From NCBI RefSeq assembly GCF_030463565.1, contig NC_134643.1, positions 74,087,721 through 74,151,720 of the forward strand: 64,000 nucleotides of DNA. The letters are read 5' to 3'. Origin of the DNA: Pelecanus crispus. Taxonomy: Eukaryota; Chordata; Aves; Pelecaniformes; Pelecanidae. The notes below the pieces were generated by a model. That model had not been told where the DNA came from. It saw nothing but the letters and a program-made list of their open reading frames with translations, and ran no database searches. This document shows, piece after piece, positions 24,301 through 34,580 of this stretch. The translations under genes were made by a program, and so were the position numbers. Position 1 is the stretch's first letter. Each line of letters starts with the position of its first letter.

Positions 24301-26263
24301 CATGTTTATATTTCCCAGTGCTTCAGATAAACAGCACTGAATCTGATCAACACGTGCATAGTCAAAAAGACCTTACTTTCTCCTTCCTTGTTTACATTAT
24401 GAGGATCTCAGCCATGCAGCAACCATTTTCAGTCATTTCAGTAAAATGAAAGTTTCATTGTGAACGGAATATTCTCATAGGTCCCCCAAAACCGGTGCTT
24501 GTAGAAATTACAGTGGGGCAGTTGGCACGGACAGCAGGTTGCCTAACTGCAGCATGAAAGGCAATGCATTTACTTGGAGTGGAATGGCTAGAGTTGACCA
24601 CATAAGATCCCACCGTTGTCAAGAGTATGACCCCAAGCAGCTGATACTGCCACAGAAAGCCTCTCAGCCTCTGGCCTCAAAGCTGCCATACAAACATCAC
24701 AGCATACAGACACACTGGCCTATATCACTGAGATAACAGGAGTGGCAGCTGTTACACGGATGGAGTTGGATTGCAGAATGTGCTGGTATTTGTATAGGTT
24801 TTTCTACAGATTACCGCTACCTTCTACATGGCATTTTTGTTGCCAGGGAGGGGCAAAAGGGAGCACAGGAAGGCTAGGTGCTGCCCCTCTTAAACCAGAC
24901 AGATGAACAGAAGGCGTGTGGGGTACTGAAGGAGGAGGAGGCGGGCAGGAGAGTTCCATTTTTGCCAGATTGCAGCTATATTCCAGCTTCAGAGCGCAGG
25001 AGTGGGGAAGTTTGCAGTGTAAAACCAGGGAGATTTGACAAGCAGGCATTCCCCTGGCTCTGTTGTCAGTATGCAGACAGGCAGCGCAGTTCCTTTGGCA
25101 CAGAACTGCTGCAGTGAGCTGATGAAGATCTTTTCAGTCCCTGGGCTTCCCAGTGCTGTCATGACAACAGCTACTTTCTTGGTCCTACTGAAACCCCCTT
25201 TCACATTCAGTGAATGCCATGCACAGAAAAGTAGGTTGTTCTCATCAATCTCCCTCTCTCTCTCAGATTTGATTGATTGAGAAAAGGGAGGGACGCTGCA
25301 CTTCTATGGACTTGCCTTATTTTCTATGAACATGACAGATCCTTGATCTTATAGGAAAGGTTTGCAGAGTTATGAATTGGAAACATTGTTTTAATAGCTC
25401 AGAAAACAAATATACTACCTGTAATAAATATTTGTTGTTAGTGGCAAATGATAATAAAGTCATCCTGCTGGTTTTGTAATTGTTAAATTAGTTTGCATTA
25501 CTTTGAGTATGACTTCTGCTGCTCAGTGAATACTATGATAATGGAAAGGCTAGTTTTTGGATGCAAATCTGAACTTTTCTGAAATTCAGGTGTTTGCTCG
25601 TGCTCAAGCCTACCAAATAATAATTTCTATTTAAATACGCTAATACTGTATATCTCTAGCTGTTTGATAAACATTCCATGACCTGAATTTTTCTTGTAAC
25701 GTAAGCAGAGCAGTGGGGAAGAGAAGAGGATTCGTCCAGCTGTTAAGGCTTGGGGAATCTGGACTTTGACACCTTCTCCATCTTGCCCAAGGCTGACCAG
25801 ACTCTGAGATAAATGCTTCTCTTAAGGATAACCTCTCTCCCTTTAGCTCTCTGGTGTGCCAAGATCTGGCAATCATGGAAAATCTGTAATCTTAGTTGCT
25901 CGTCACTTTTTATCTCACAGGATTTAGCAGGACCCTAATTTGTCATACACGCTGTCATGGGAATTCTGAATGCAGTCATTAGTCTTTCAGGCTGCATCTA
26001 AACTTGCCTGCAGGGACTCGCTGCTTGGTCCCAGTCACGCAGCTCAGCTCAGCTTCTGTGGCTCCTGACCAGGCCTCCCTTCCCATCTTTAGAAATCACG
26101 GTGCAAGGCATGACCGCTGTGAACATGGTTTTCATCCCCATGTGAAGCTGGGGCAAAGCCAGGGTATATGGATATAGCTGGGAACTTAGAAAAATATTTA
26201 CTGTTTTTGCAGATTTGACAATACCTGTGTCATTGTGTAACACAGGAATAATATCTCAACCTT

Positions 26264-26712
26264 ACAGAATCACAGAATAGTTGAGGTTGGAAGGCACCTC
26301 TGGAGATCATCGAGTCCAACCCCCCTGCTCAAAGCAGCTTCAGGTAGAACACGCTGCTCAGGACCACGTCCAGGTGTGTTTTGAATATTTTCAGGAATGG
26401 CAACACCACAGCCTCTCTGGGCAACCTCTTCCACTGCTTGACAGCCCTCACTGTGAAAACGTTTTTTCTTATGTTTAAATAGAATTTTCTCTTTTTCTGT
26501 TTGTGGCCATTGACTCTTGCCCTTCACCAGACACCACTGAGGGAGAGCCTGGCTCCATCTTCTTTACTTCCCCCCTCAGATATTTATACACCTTGATAAG
26601 ATCACCCTGAACCTTCACTTCTCCGGGCTGAAGAGTCCCAGCTCTTTCAGCCTCTCCTCATCTGACATGCTCCACTCCCTTAATTATCTTCACAGCCCCT
26701 TGCTGGGCCCAC
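26264..26712 (-). mobile_element. CR1 LINE fragment, 5'-truncated
   Basis: Read on the minus strand this is the 3' end of an avian CR1 retrotransposon. Its 3' tail is at the left end, where the + strand reads ACAGAATCACAGAATAG followed by TTGAGGTTGGAAGGCACCTC, the hallmark of CR1 copies. The match to the CR1 pattern continues through TCCAACCCCCCTGCTC, the CTCTGGGCAACCTCTTCCA segment and CAGCCTCTCCTCAT. Only about 450 bases remain, as is usual for these non-LTR elements. The moderately well-preserved sequence suggests an insertion within bird evolution. It no longer codes for protein. Confidence 0.93.
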
Positions 26713-29700
26713 CACAGCATGTTCTGGGAAGCTGAGAACTGTGGTTGGAAGGACATGTGTTCACAAGAGCTTGATCTTGGAAAGACAGGAGATTCTTTCA
26801 AGAAAAAAAAAGCAGGGGGAAAAAAAACCCCAGAAACATTAGATTTCTGCAAAGGAATTTTCATTCAAATTTTATGAAATATTAATTTTTTAAAAATTTA
26901 AGACTGTTCTATGAAAAACCCATATTCTAGTTATGACCACAGATTGAAGAAGGGGAGTTTTAAAGTAATCCTGGAAGAATATGGAAAAGCTGCTGTAAAC
27001 TTGTACTCCTTCCAAGCTGTGATTTGTATTTAATTAGCATTCAATTCATTATGCATTTCTGTTTGGTTGTAATGGTTACACACCGGTTTTGCAACATGCA
27101 AGATCTTGATTACTTTTCTGGTTTTGAAAAGAAGTCCATGCACGCAAAGAAGGACTCTGCTCTTGACTTCACATCTACGTTTTTAGAAAAAAAAACTGCT
27201 GGGATTTACTGCCTAGCGTGCTTGTGCAGAATTGCCCCCTCCGTTGAGATGACCTCCCCCTGGGTTTATTGTAATGCTCTGTAGTAACTGACCTGCAGAA
27301 AATAAATGGACATACTGGTGGCAACCCTGTATTTGTGGTCGGGCGCACACCTTCATTTAAAGCTGGAATCCAGCTCTGTTTTGCATAAGAATGTAGAAAA
27401 CATGCATTCCCCAAATTAACAGCATGTAAAGACTCTTTAATCTGGAAGAAAATATGTTAATTATCTCTGGTTAAAACTAATCTAAATTGCACCCTTTAAG
27501 AATGTTGATTCTTCTGAGACTTAAGAATTTTGGCTGCCTTTTATTGAAAAACAGCGAACTGTGCCAAGTAAAAAATGTACACAAGGAGGTACAGGATACT
27601 TTGGGAGGAAAAGAAAATGTCTCTGACAATTTATATCTTTTTTTGAATCCTAGTATAAAAATATTGACAGTATTCATGACAGAGAAAAGATGCTCTATTT
27701 GCTTCTATGGTACTGCATATGTTATTGTTTTACCTGTTCATATGATGTATTGCATCAGCTATTTAAATTTTCCAGTGTAGCATTTGGAAAATTTTCTGAA
27801 GAGTTTCAAAGAAAAGCACAACGCATTTTTAGCATAGACTTAGGCAAGCCCCTGGAACTCTCAAAAATTTAGAGACGTGGGGTGACAGGATTAATATTCA
27901 GATAGATACACCGGTGCAGAAGTGTTCTGAGTAGCTTTTGCTTTTGAAGCAAATTCTGAGTTGTTTCTCAGTGGTATCTATAATAACTAGTAGCTCATCA
28001 TAGCTAAGTAGTACCTATTTGAAATCCTGGGCTTATGTTTCAGTTTTTGCAACAAGCTGTAGAGCACATAAGCGAACAATATTATGAGGGCTTCTAATTC
28101 CTTGAGCTCAAAGCTTTCTATCTTTCACTTACGAGAAATCTTTATGCTTTCTTGTTTTGCGTTTTGTGTTTTCCTTCAGTATCATTTGGCAGCAAATTTA
28201 ACATCAATTAGCGTGCATTTTAGAGAAGAGGGTTTATGCACTTGTAAAATATCCAATTCCTTTCAATTAGAGCATCTACGGAACACGGGCTTCCTCTTAC
28301 TGTCTGTGTTTATAGGTGGCTTAACGCAAAGATGCCCTCATCTCCACTGGGCTTGCAAGTTACAGTGATACAAATGCAAATATAATGAATGTTAGGATGT
28401 GCTTTTGGGTGAGCTCCAGAATGACAGAATGCGGTTTTCCATTCCTGAACTAACTCCTTGTCCTTTGTGTCACCTTAATGATTTCTTAATTTTTCTGTTC
28501 CTTTTTTTTCCCATCCCCAAAGCAGGCACGGTTACATTTAACTGAACTGTCTGGAGTTTTCTGAAGTTTCGTGACCTAACAGCAACAGAATACCATTTTT
28601 TTTTTTTTTTTTCTCCTAGTTACCACTAAAAGCAGTTCCTTGGTCGAGCTCATGGCATGAATTTCAGAGACAGCTGTGCTGGCACAACAAAAGAAGCAGT
28701 GTGTCACCATGAGAGCTGTTAACAAAGCATGGCCAGGGAAGAGGGGGAAGAAGGACCCGAGCAGTATCTAGAATTCATATTGCTGCAGAGTGTTTTGCAA
28801 AGCCAGCGTACAGCCCCAGCGAGGGCTCACCGCCCAGCGGGGGGAGAAGAGGGACCCCAGCCCGGCATGCGTTCCCAGCAGCCTTCCTTTGGTTGACCCA
28901 ACCTGAGTAAGGCTTGAAGTTTCCTATAGTCATGGTTTCTAAGCAAACAATACGGGGAAAGATTAAAGGCAGCTTTAAAAAGGAAACAGCGTAGAAGCCG
29001 AGTCTAAAGGGAGAATTAACTGAGTGCTGCAGGAGAGGGTGGGGTCAGAATTGCAGAAAGGCAGTTTCAGTCCGGTCTGAAGGGAAGGGTGAGAACCGGG
29101 TGCTGGATGCTTACTTGAAGCAATGGGAGATGGCAGCCTCTTCCTCCAGACCTTGAATCTGGACAGGGAAGGGTGGGGCAGGAGGAAGGGAAGGGTGCAG
29201 TAGTTTCCAGAGGCTGCTGAGCAGGCAGAATATTGTGAGCAAGGTGAGTCATGAGGTTCAGGCAGCAGGAATTTCCTGCAGTGCTTGAGACATGCATGTG
29301 GAGGCAGGGGCAGGAGAAGGGAGTTCAGTGACCAAATGTTTTGTTTTACAGAATTTCCCCTGGTATCCTAACAAGGGCAAGGCGGGATGTCACTTTTCCT
29401 GTATCTTAAGCCTATGGCATTTTCCCCCTCTCCTTATAGGCCTTTCTTACTGGTTTGAAGCATTTTGCTTACGTACTATACGTCGTAGTATTATGATGCT
29501 GATCAACGTTAGGAAAAAAAACTCAGAAAACCTGCCTTACATGCATGAAATCTTCTGATGATCTCACCTAACTGTCCTTAAAAAAAAAAATCCACAAAAC
29601 AGCAAAATCTTTGTGACTCAAGAAAAGCAGCAGCTACTTCTTTGGAGTCCGCTCATTGCTGATTCTGCTGTCAACGTGAATGCCCTGCACCCTGGTGTTC

Positions 29701-31227
29701 CTGAGGTAAGAGAATAAAATCTTCATTTCTTCTCCCTGCTCTGCTGTGTCTGCAATGTTTGTTCTTGCACTAGTGAAGAATGGCTCTGCTTGGACTCTTT
29801 GCCCATGAACAAGCTTCTTCTAGTTTATCTACTGACTTTTTTTTTTTATTTTGTTCTTTGTTGAGAATGTCTTCCAAGTACCACAGGTTAGTATCCCTCA
29901 ACGTAAATACAGCAGCTTTAAAGCACTGTCCCCGTTGTAACATGATCATACCAAGCTAGACTGAGCCTACCAGGAGCCCTTTGTGTGAACGACGGAGTAA
30001 CATCCACTCTCAAAGTGTAAATGCATGTGTAAGTTCTTTTTTCCAAAGGATTTCCTAACAGCGTGTCTCCTGCTTTGAGCTTTTATCAGCCCATTCAAAC
30101 GCAAGTGATTTAGATGCCTTTGCAAGTTCTAGACCCACCTGTTCTCAGGCAGATCTCCTCTTTGAAGAGGTTTGAAAAGTCAAAAACCTTGGAGAAAAGG
30201 GAGATTTACCTTCGCTAAGCTGGATATTTTTGCACAGAGAAAGCTCAGTAACAAGAGACTCAAGTAATTATTGCTGCTTGCACTCGATTAGGACTTTATT
30301 ATAGTAGTGCTCAAGAACCAAGCCTGGACGCAGAATTTTGTGGTTTTGAAAAACCGAGAGCAGGACACCCAGAGATTATCACAGAGTGTTTCTTTGATGC
30401 CTGCTGCAGTAGTGACCCCTTTGGTACTGATCTCTTGCTTAAATGCTAAGTGATTTCCATTAGGCAGGTTCACACCGTCCTTCCTATTCATTTGTGTCCT
30501 GAGGGTTCCTTCCCTGACCCTCTTTGAATACACAAATTACCTAATGAGCTGGCGTCTCTACCGCTCTACTTAGGAAAGTGGAAAGTGGGAGGTCTGAATC
30601 ACCCTGCTTGCGTTCGGTGCACAAACACGAGGAGCCTTGCGTGCACACACGACCTCAGGAAACCCAGAGACACTTGGGGAAAAAAGAAAAAAAAACCAAA
30701 AGAGTACAGTGATGGGCTTTGAATACACAGTGGAGTGGGTTTGGACAATTTACATTAGCGTACATGGAGTTCTTTGAGATAATTTTTCTCTTTTTTTTTC
30801 ATATTTAGATAGGTCTAAATTTTACCTTTTACCTAGGTCCTTTATATATTTTTGGTTTCTCGTGACTTGATACCTCTCTGATTCTGTCCCTCGCTGCAGC
30901 AGAGAGCTCCAGAAGGGAATCAATGGATAGAAGAGGCATAGGAATTACTTCAGCTATTGCCGTCTTCTGACTCCATCAAAGGGTGCCGTTTGTTTTGGAA
31001 ACTGCACGCTTCGTGTTTTATAAGATTAGTGACAGCAACACCGCCCAGGGGTGCCACACCTTCGTTAGCAAAGAGTGAAGTTCAGAGCACGTTGTTACCC
31101 GGGGGGTGGGGGGCGGAGGGGAGAGAGAGGATGTAGAAGCTCAGGGTTTGGTGACTATTTTGGTGGTTAGTAGACCAATGATACATACATTACACAGATG
31201 AAACAGCATTACAGCTGTCCTTGTCTT

Positions 31228-31266
31228 CTTTCTTTTTCTTTTTCTTTTTTTTTTTTTTTTTTTTTT
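31228..31266. repeat. (CTTTTT)n / T22 tract
   Basis: A few CTTTTT units run into 22 consecutive T. This could be the complement of a retroposon A-tail or a simple repeat; no body of an element was recognised next to it. Confidence 0.85.
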
Positions 31267-33080
31267 AAAGCATTCTTACCATTTCCACTTTCTAGCTAAG
31301 GCTGGTTTCTAGAAATCTGGGAAACTTTTTTGCTGTTGTTCGTTTCCAAAGTTTACACTCCTCTGCAGGTTAAAGCGGTCATTGGTTGGTTTTCAAAGAC
31401 TAATCCAATGTCATGTCCCTTTGCTCCCATACTGTCCTGCTGTTTCAGCACCGTGGCATTCTGTTTTGATGCTGCTGCACCACGGGCTGCTGGTGTTGCT
31501 GCAAACAAGTACATTTGTTGATGGGCTGGGAGCCATCTCCAGCTATGCTAACGTAGGTCTTAGGAGCACCCTTTCCAGACATTAATCCTAGGCGGTTAAC
31601 TTCTCCTGGAATCTAGGATCTCTGTGGATATGCCAGATATGCCTGCCGTAACTTGAATTGGTGATGTTCTTCCTATTATGCAGAATGCACAATGTTTTCC
31701 TGGACTGAGTTGCGGTTCTGTGTTTTGTAGCTTGTTTTTAAACTACACTACCACCGCTTCATGATTTTTTGCCTTTAAATGTGGCAAACTCTCTAAGAGA
31801 TGGGTAAAAACTGACAGATGTATAGATGACATTTAAAATTCATGTGGAATAGCATTTTAGGCTTTCAATTACCCTCTTCATCCCTCCAATAATTTGTGGA
31901 ACTACCCGATTTCATCCCGGTGTTCAGATACTACCCACCTTCCTGTTCTACTGCAAATCCCCATCCTATAAACTTCTGCTAATTGCTTCAACATGACAAT
32001 TTATCAAACGCTTTCTTGATGTCCATATAGACAAGACCCTTGTCAAAAAGCCTGTCACGTTAATCTGGCATGATCTACCTTCAGTAAACTTTAACCCATT
32101 TTACGTGAATATTAAAATGACTTTGTCATCATTTGTTCTGAAGTCTTGTGTGTGATTGACAATCATTCTGTTCAGCTATCTTTCACCTTTCCCCTTCTAC
32201 ACGTACACAGCTGTTTTTTTTCAGATGGCACAGTTCCCAACTCATCTACTAACCCCTGGCCTCCAGAACCAAATTTAGGTTCATGGGGAAAAAAAAATGA
32301 AGTAATTTCTCGAGTTTTAGTACATTAAACTCTTCGGGTTTACTTCCATTTAAATGCAGTCATCTATACTTTGCATTCCCCTTTAGTCATACTGCTTTTG
32401 CCCTGTAGCCAACATGCCTCTCTACTGCAAATGGAGGTTTAAGGCCACATCTAGTTCATTCTCTTTGCTCTCTCTCCTCACTGCATAGCGCGACTGCTTT
32501 TTCATTCCTTTTTGTCAGTATCGCTGAAAACCTTTTTCTGTCTCCTTTGTGTCTCGGCTGAGCTCGTCTTTTGACAATTCCCACTGGGTAATGTCACATC
32601 GTGACCTGCACCCTGTAGCTCTCTTTGCTGAGGAGCCTCGTTTCTCCCTTTCTCGCAAGCTCTATATTCCGTTTCCTCCCCCTGTTTTAGTTCCGACGAG
32701 TCCGGTCAGCTCCGGAGTCCCGGCAGCCTCCTCCCACCCCACCCCCGTTTTCCTCTCACGGACAGAAATGTCACTAAGTTCTCCTCAGCCGTGACTCCGC
32801 TCTCTCTGCCCGCTCCCTCCGGCAGCCCCGTAGGCCTAAGGGCTGCCCAGCTTCTGACTGACCCAGCCAGGAGGCTGCTGAGGCTGAGAGGCGTGGGTCG
32901 CTTGCGCCGCCGGGGTTTCTCCCGGCCGTGGCGGGGCGGGGGGGGGGGGGGTGTAGGGTGTGGAGTGCGGAGAAAGGCGGTGCGGCGGGGCCGGGAGCGC
33001 CTCTTTCGCCGTTCCCGGCTCGTCCTGCGGGACTCCCCTCCGCAGCCGAGCGTTCAGCCGCTCCTCTTTCCCCAGACGCG

Positions 33081-33260
33081 GTGAGTAACGATGACGCGAT
33101 TCAAGCGAGGCGTTAGGAGGGAGCCAGGATCCCCGCCGCCCAGCCGCCCCGCCCCGCCCCGCCCCGCCCGGCCGTTAACGCCCCTCCCGCGCGCCGCCTC
33201 CCCCGGCACCCCGCGCCAGGGGCCGCCGCCGCTCCGCCCTTCCCGCGTTTTTGTCCCCAG
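33081..33260 (+). other. AEBP2: Possible 5'UTR intron of AEBP2
   Basis: A consensus donor (GACGCG|gtgagtaac at 33081) and a fair acceptor (gcgtttttgtccccag ending at 33260) enclose 180 bases within the CpG island, upstream of the start codon at 33497. Tandem GC boxes lie inside it. If transcription begins upstream of 33081 this could be a short leader intron; if it begins downstream the sites are irrelevant. Confidence 0.3.
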
Positions 33261-33496
33261 GCGCGTTCCGTAGCGCGTGCGGCGGCGGCCCGAGCCCCTC
33301 CTCTCTGCGGCTCGCGCCGCCGCGCGATTGTGCGGGTGAGAAGGGCAAGGGGCGGGAGCGCGGGGTAAGAGGCGGGGGGGGGAGGGGGGGGGGGAGCGAG
33401 CGCGGCCACGCGCACGGGCCACGCGCACGCCCCCGCCGTTGCCGCCGCCGCCGCGCGCGCCCGGCGCCGCTCCGCTCGCAGCGACTCGCAGGCGCC

Positions 33497-34143
33497 ATGG
33501 CGGCCGCTCGCAGCGACATGGCGGAGCCGGAGGGGCTGCTTCCCGGCGAGGCGGCGGCCGCCGCCGCCGCCGCGGCCGAGGAGGAGGAGGCTGGGGCCGG
33601 ATCCTCGTCGTCGCCTTCGTCCTCGGCGGCGGCCGCCGCGGCGGAGACGGAGTCGCTGCTGTTGCTGAACGGCGAGGCGGAGAGCATGTCGGAGCCGAGC
33701 CCGGAGAGCGCCAGCCAGGCCGGCGACGGGGAGGACGAGGACGAGGAGGAGGAGGAGGAGGAAGAGGAGGAGGAGGAGGAGGAGGGCGGCGAGGAGGAGG
33801 AGAGCAGCCTGGTGGGGAGTAGCAGCACGAGCAGCGGCTGCTGCAGCGACGAGACCCGCTCGCTGAGCCCCGGCGGCAGCAGCGAGGCCGACGCCAAGGA
33901 GGAGCCCAAGGGCCCCCGGGGCAGCCAGGAGGACGGGCTGGGCCGCGGCGGCGGCGGCGGCGGGGGGAGCAGCTCCAGCAGCGTGTCCAGCGGTGGCGAC
34001 GAGGGCTACGGCACCGGCGGCGGCGGCGGCGGCGGCAGCAGCAGCGGCAGCAGCAGCTGCAGCGCCACGTCCGGGGGCCGGCGGGGCAGCCTGGAGATGT
34101 CCTCGGACGGGGAGCCCCTCAGCCGCATGGACTCGGAGGACAG
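33497..34143 (+). CDS. AEBP2: AEBP2 exon 1, N-terminal low-complexity region
   Basis: The start is ATG 33497 in good context (GGCGCCATGG); the protein begins MAAARSDMAE, matching human MAAAITDMAD, and no upstream in-frame ATG exists although the frame is open. It encodes 215 residues plus two bases of a Ser codon, ending at donor GACAG|gtcagt. In order: Ala9-Glu4 (residues 19-31), Ser/Ala tract (36-49), conserved LLLLNGEAE and MSEPSPESASQAG (54-76), acidic tract of up to 17 consecutive Glu (about 80-102), conserved SDETRSLSPGG (117-127), EEPKGPRGSQ (135-144), Gly/Ser runs with conserved GGDEGYGTGG (166-175) and GGRRGSLEMSSDGEPLSRMD (193-212). All is probably disordered. The triplet runs are likely to vary in length. 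This region is unique to the long isoform; a shorter AEBP2 made from a downstream start is known in mammals. Confidence 0.94.
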
Positions 34144-34509
34144 GTCAGTGCGCGTCCCGTCCCCCCGCCGGCGGCCGCCGCCCGCGCCCTTCCCCGGCCC
34201 CTCCCCGGGGAGCGGTGGGTCCCTCGGGTCCCGGGGCCGGAGGCCGGCGGGCGCCATGTCCGGCCGCCTCCCCGCCTCGCAGCGCCGGTGGGGCTCGCCA
34301 GCCCGCCCGCCCCGCCGCAGCGCCCAAGGGGCCCCTCTTCCCCGGGCGCCGGCCGCCCCTCGCCCCCCTTCCGGCCGCGGGGGCTGTCAGGGCGGCGGCG
34401 GGGGGCAGCCACAGGTTTCTCCGGCCAACTTGTGCCGGGCGGGGCGGGGGGCGGCCTGTGGCGGCGCGGCGGGCCCTCCGCCCCCGCCGCGGCTTCTGCT
34501 CCTCCAGCT

Positions 34510-34580
34510 CCCCCCCCCCCCCCCCCCCCCCCCGAAAGCCTGCTCGCTGCTTTTGGGGGGGGGGTGCTCCCCCCCCCCGG
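34510..34580. repeat. C24 / G10 / C10 homopolymer cluster
   Basis: A run of 24 C at 34510-34533 is followed within 25 bases by 10 G (about 34555-34564) and, after TGCTC, by about 10 C. The G and C runs can pair as a hairpin, and the strands can form G-quadruplex or i-motif structures. Such tracts are prone to sequencing and assembly error, so exact lengths are uncertain. Confidence 0.85.

Larger units (their letters stand above)
15368..32830. other. Intergenic region PLEKHA5-AEBP2
   Basis: About 17.5 kb without a supportable gene. ORFs are short, lack splice context and have no recognisable motifs. Contents seen: one 5'-truncated CR1 LINE (26264-26712), short A or T homopolymers (about 18677, 28597 and 31245), a run of TC dinucleotides near 25250, and scattered AATAAA hexamers. 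An exon-like segment near 29640-29705 with a GAG|gtaaga donor was considered and not accepted. Elements controlling AEBP2 may lie here but none can be named from sequence. Confidence 0.7.

Noticed and set aside
26281..26527. Short ORFs on both strands at 26.3-26.5 kb
   Set aside because: They lie inside the 5'-truncated CR1 fragment and are not genes.
29640..29711. Exon-like segment with donor CCTGAG|gtaaga
   Set aside because: The donor is good, but the upstream acceptor is poor and there is no coding pattern or partner exon; such donors are frequent by chance.
33175..33909. 244-codon minus-strand ORF, Ser/Pro/Ala-rich
   Set aside because: It is the antisense shadow of the AEBP2 exon 1 triplet runs; no family resemblance, and the + strand frame is the conserved one.
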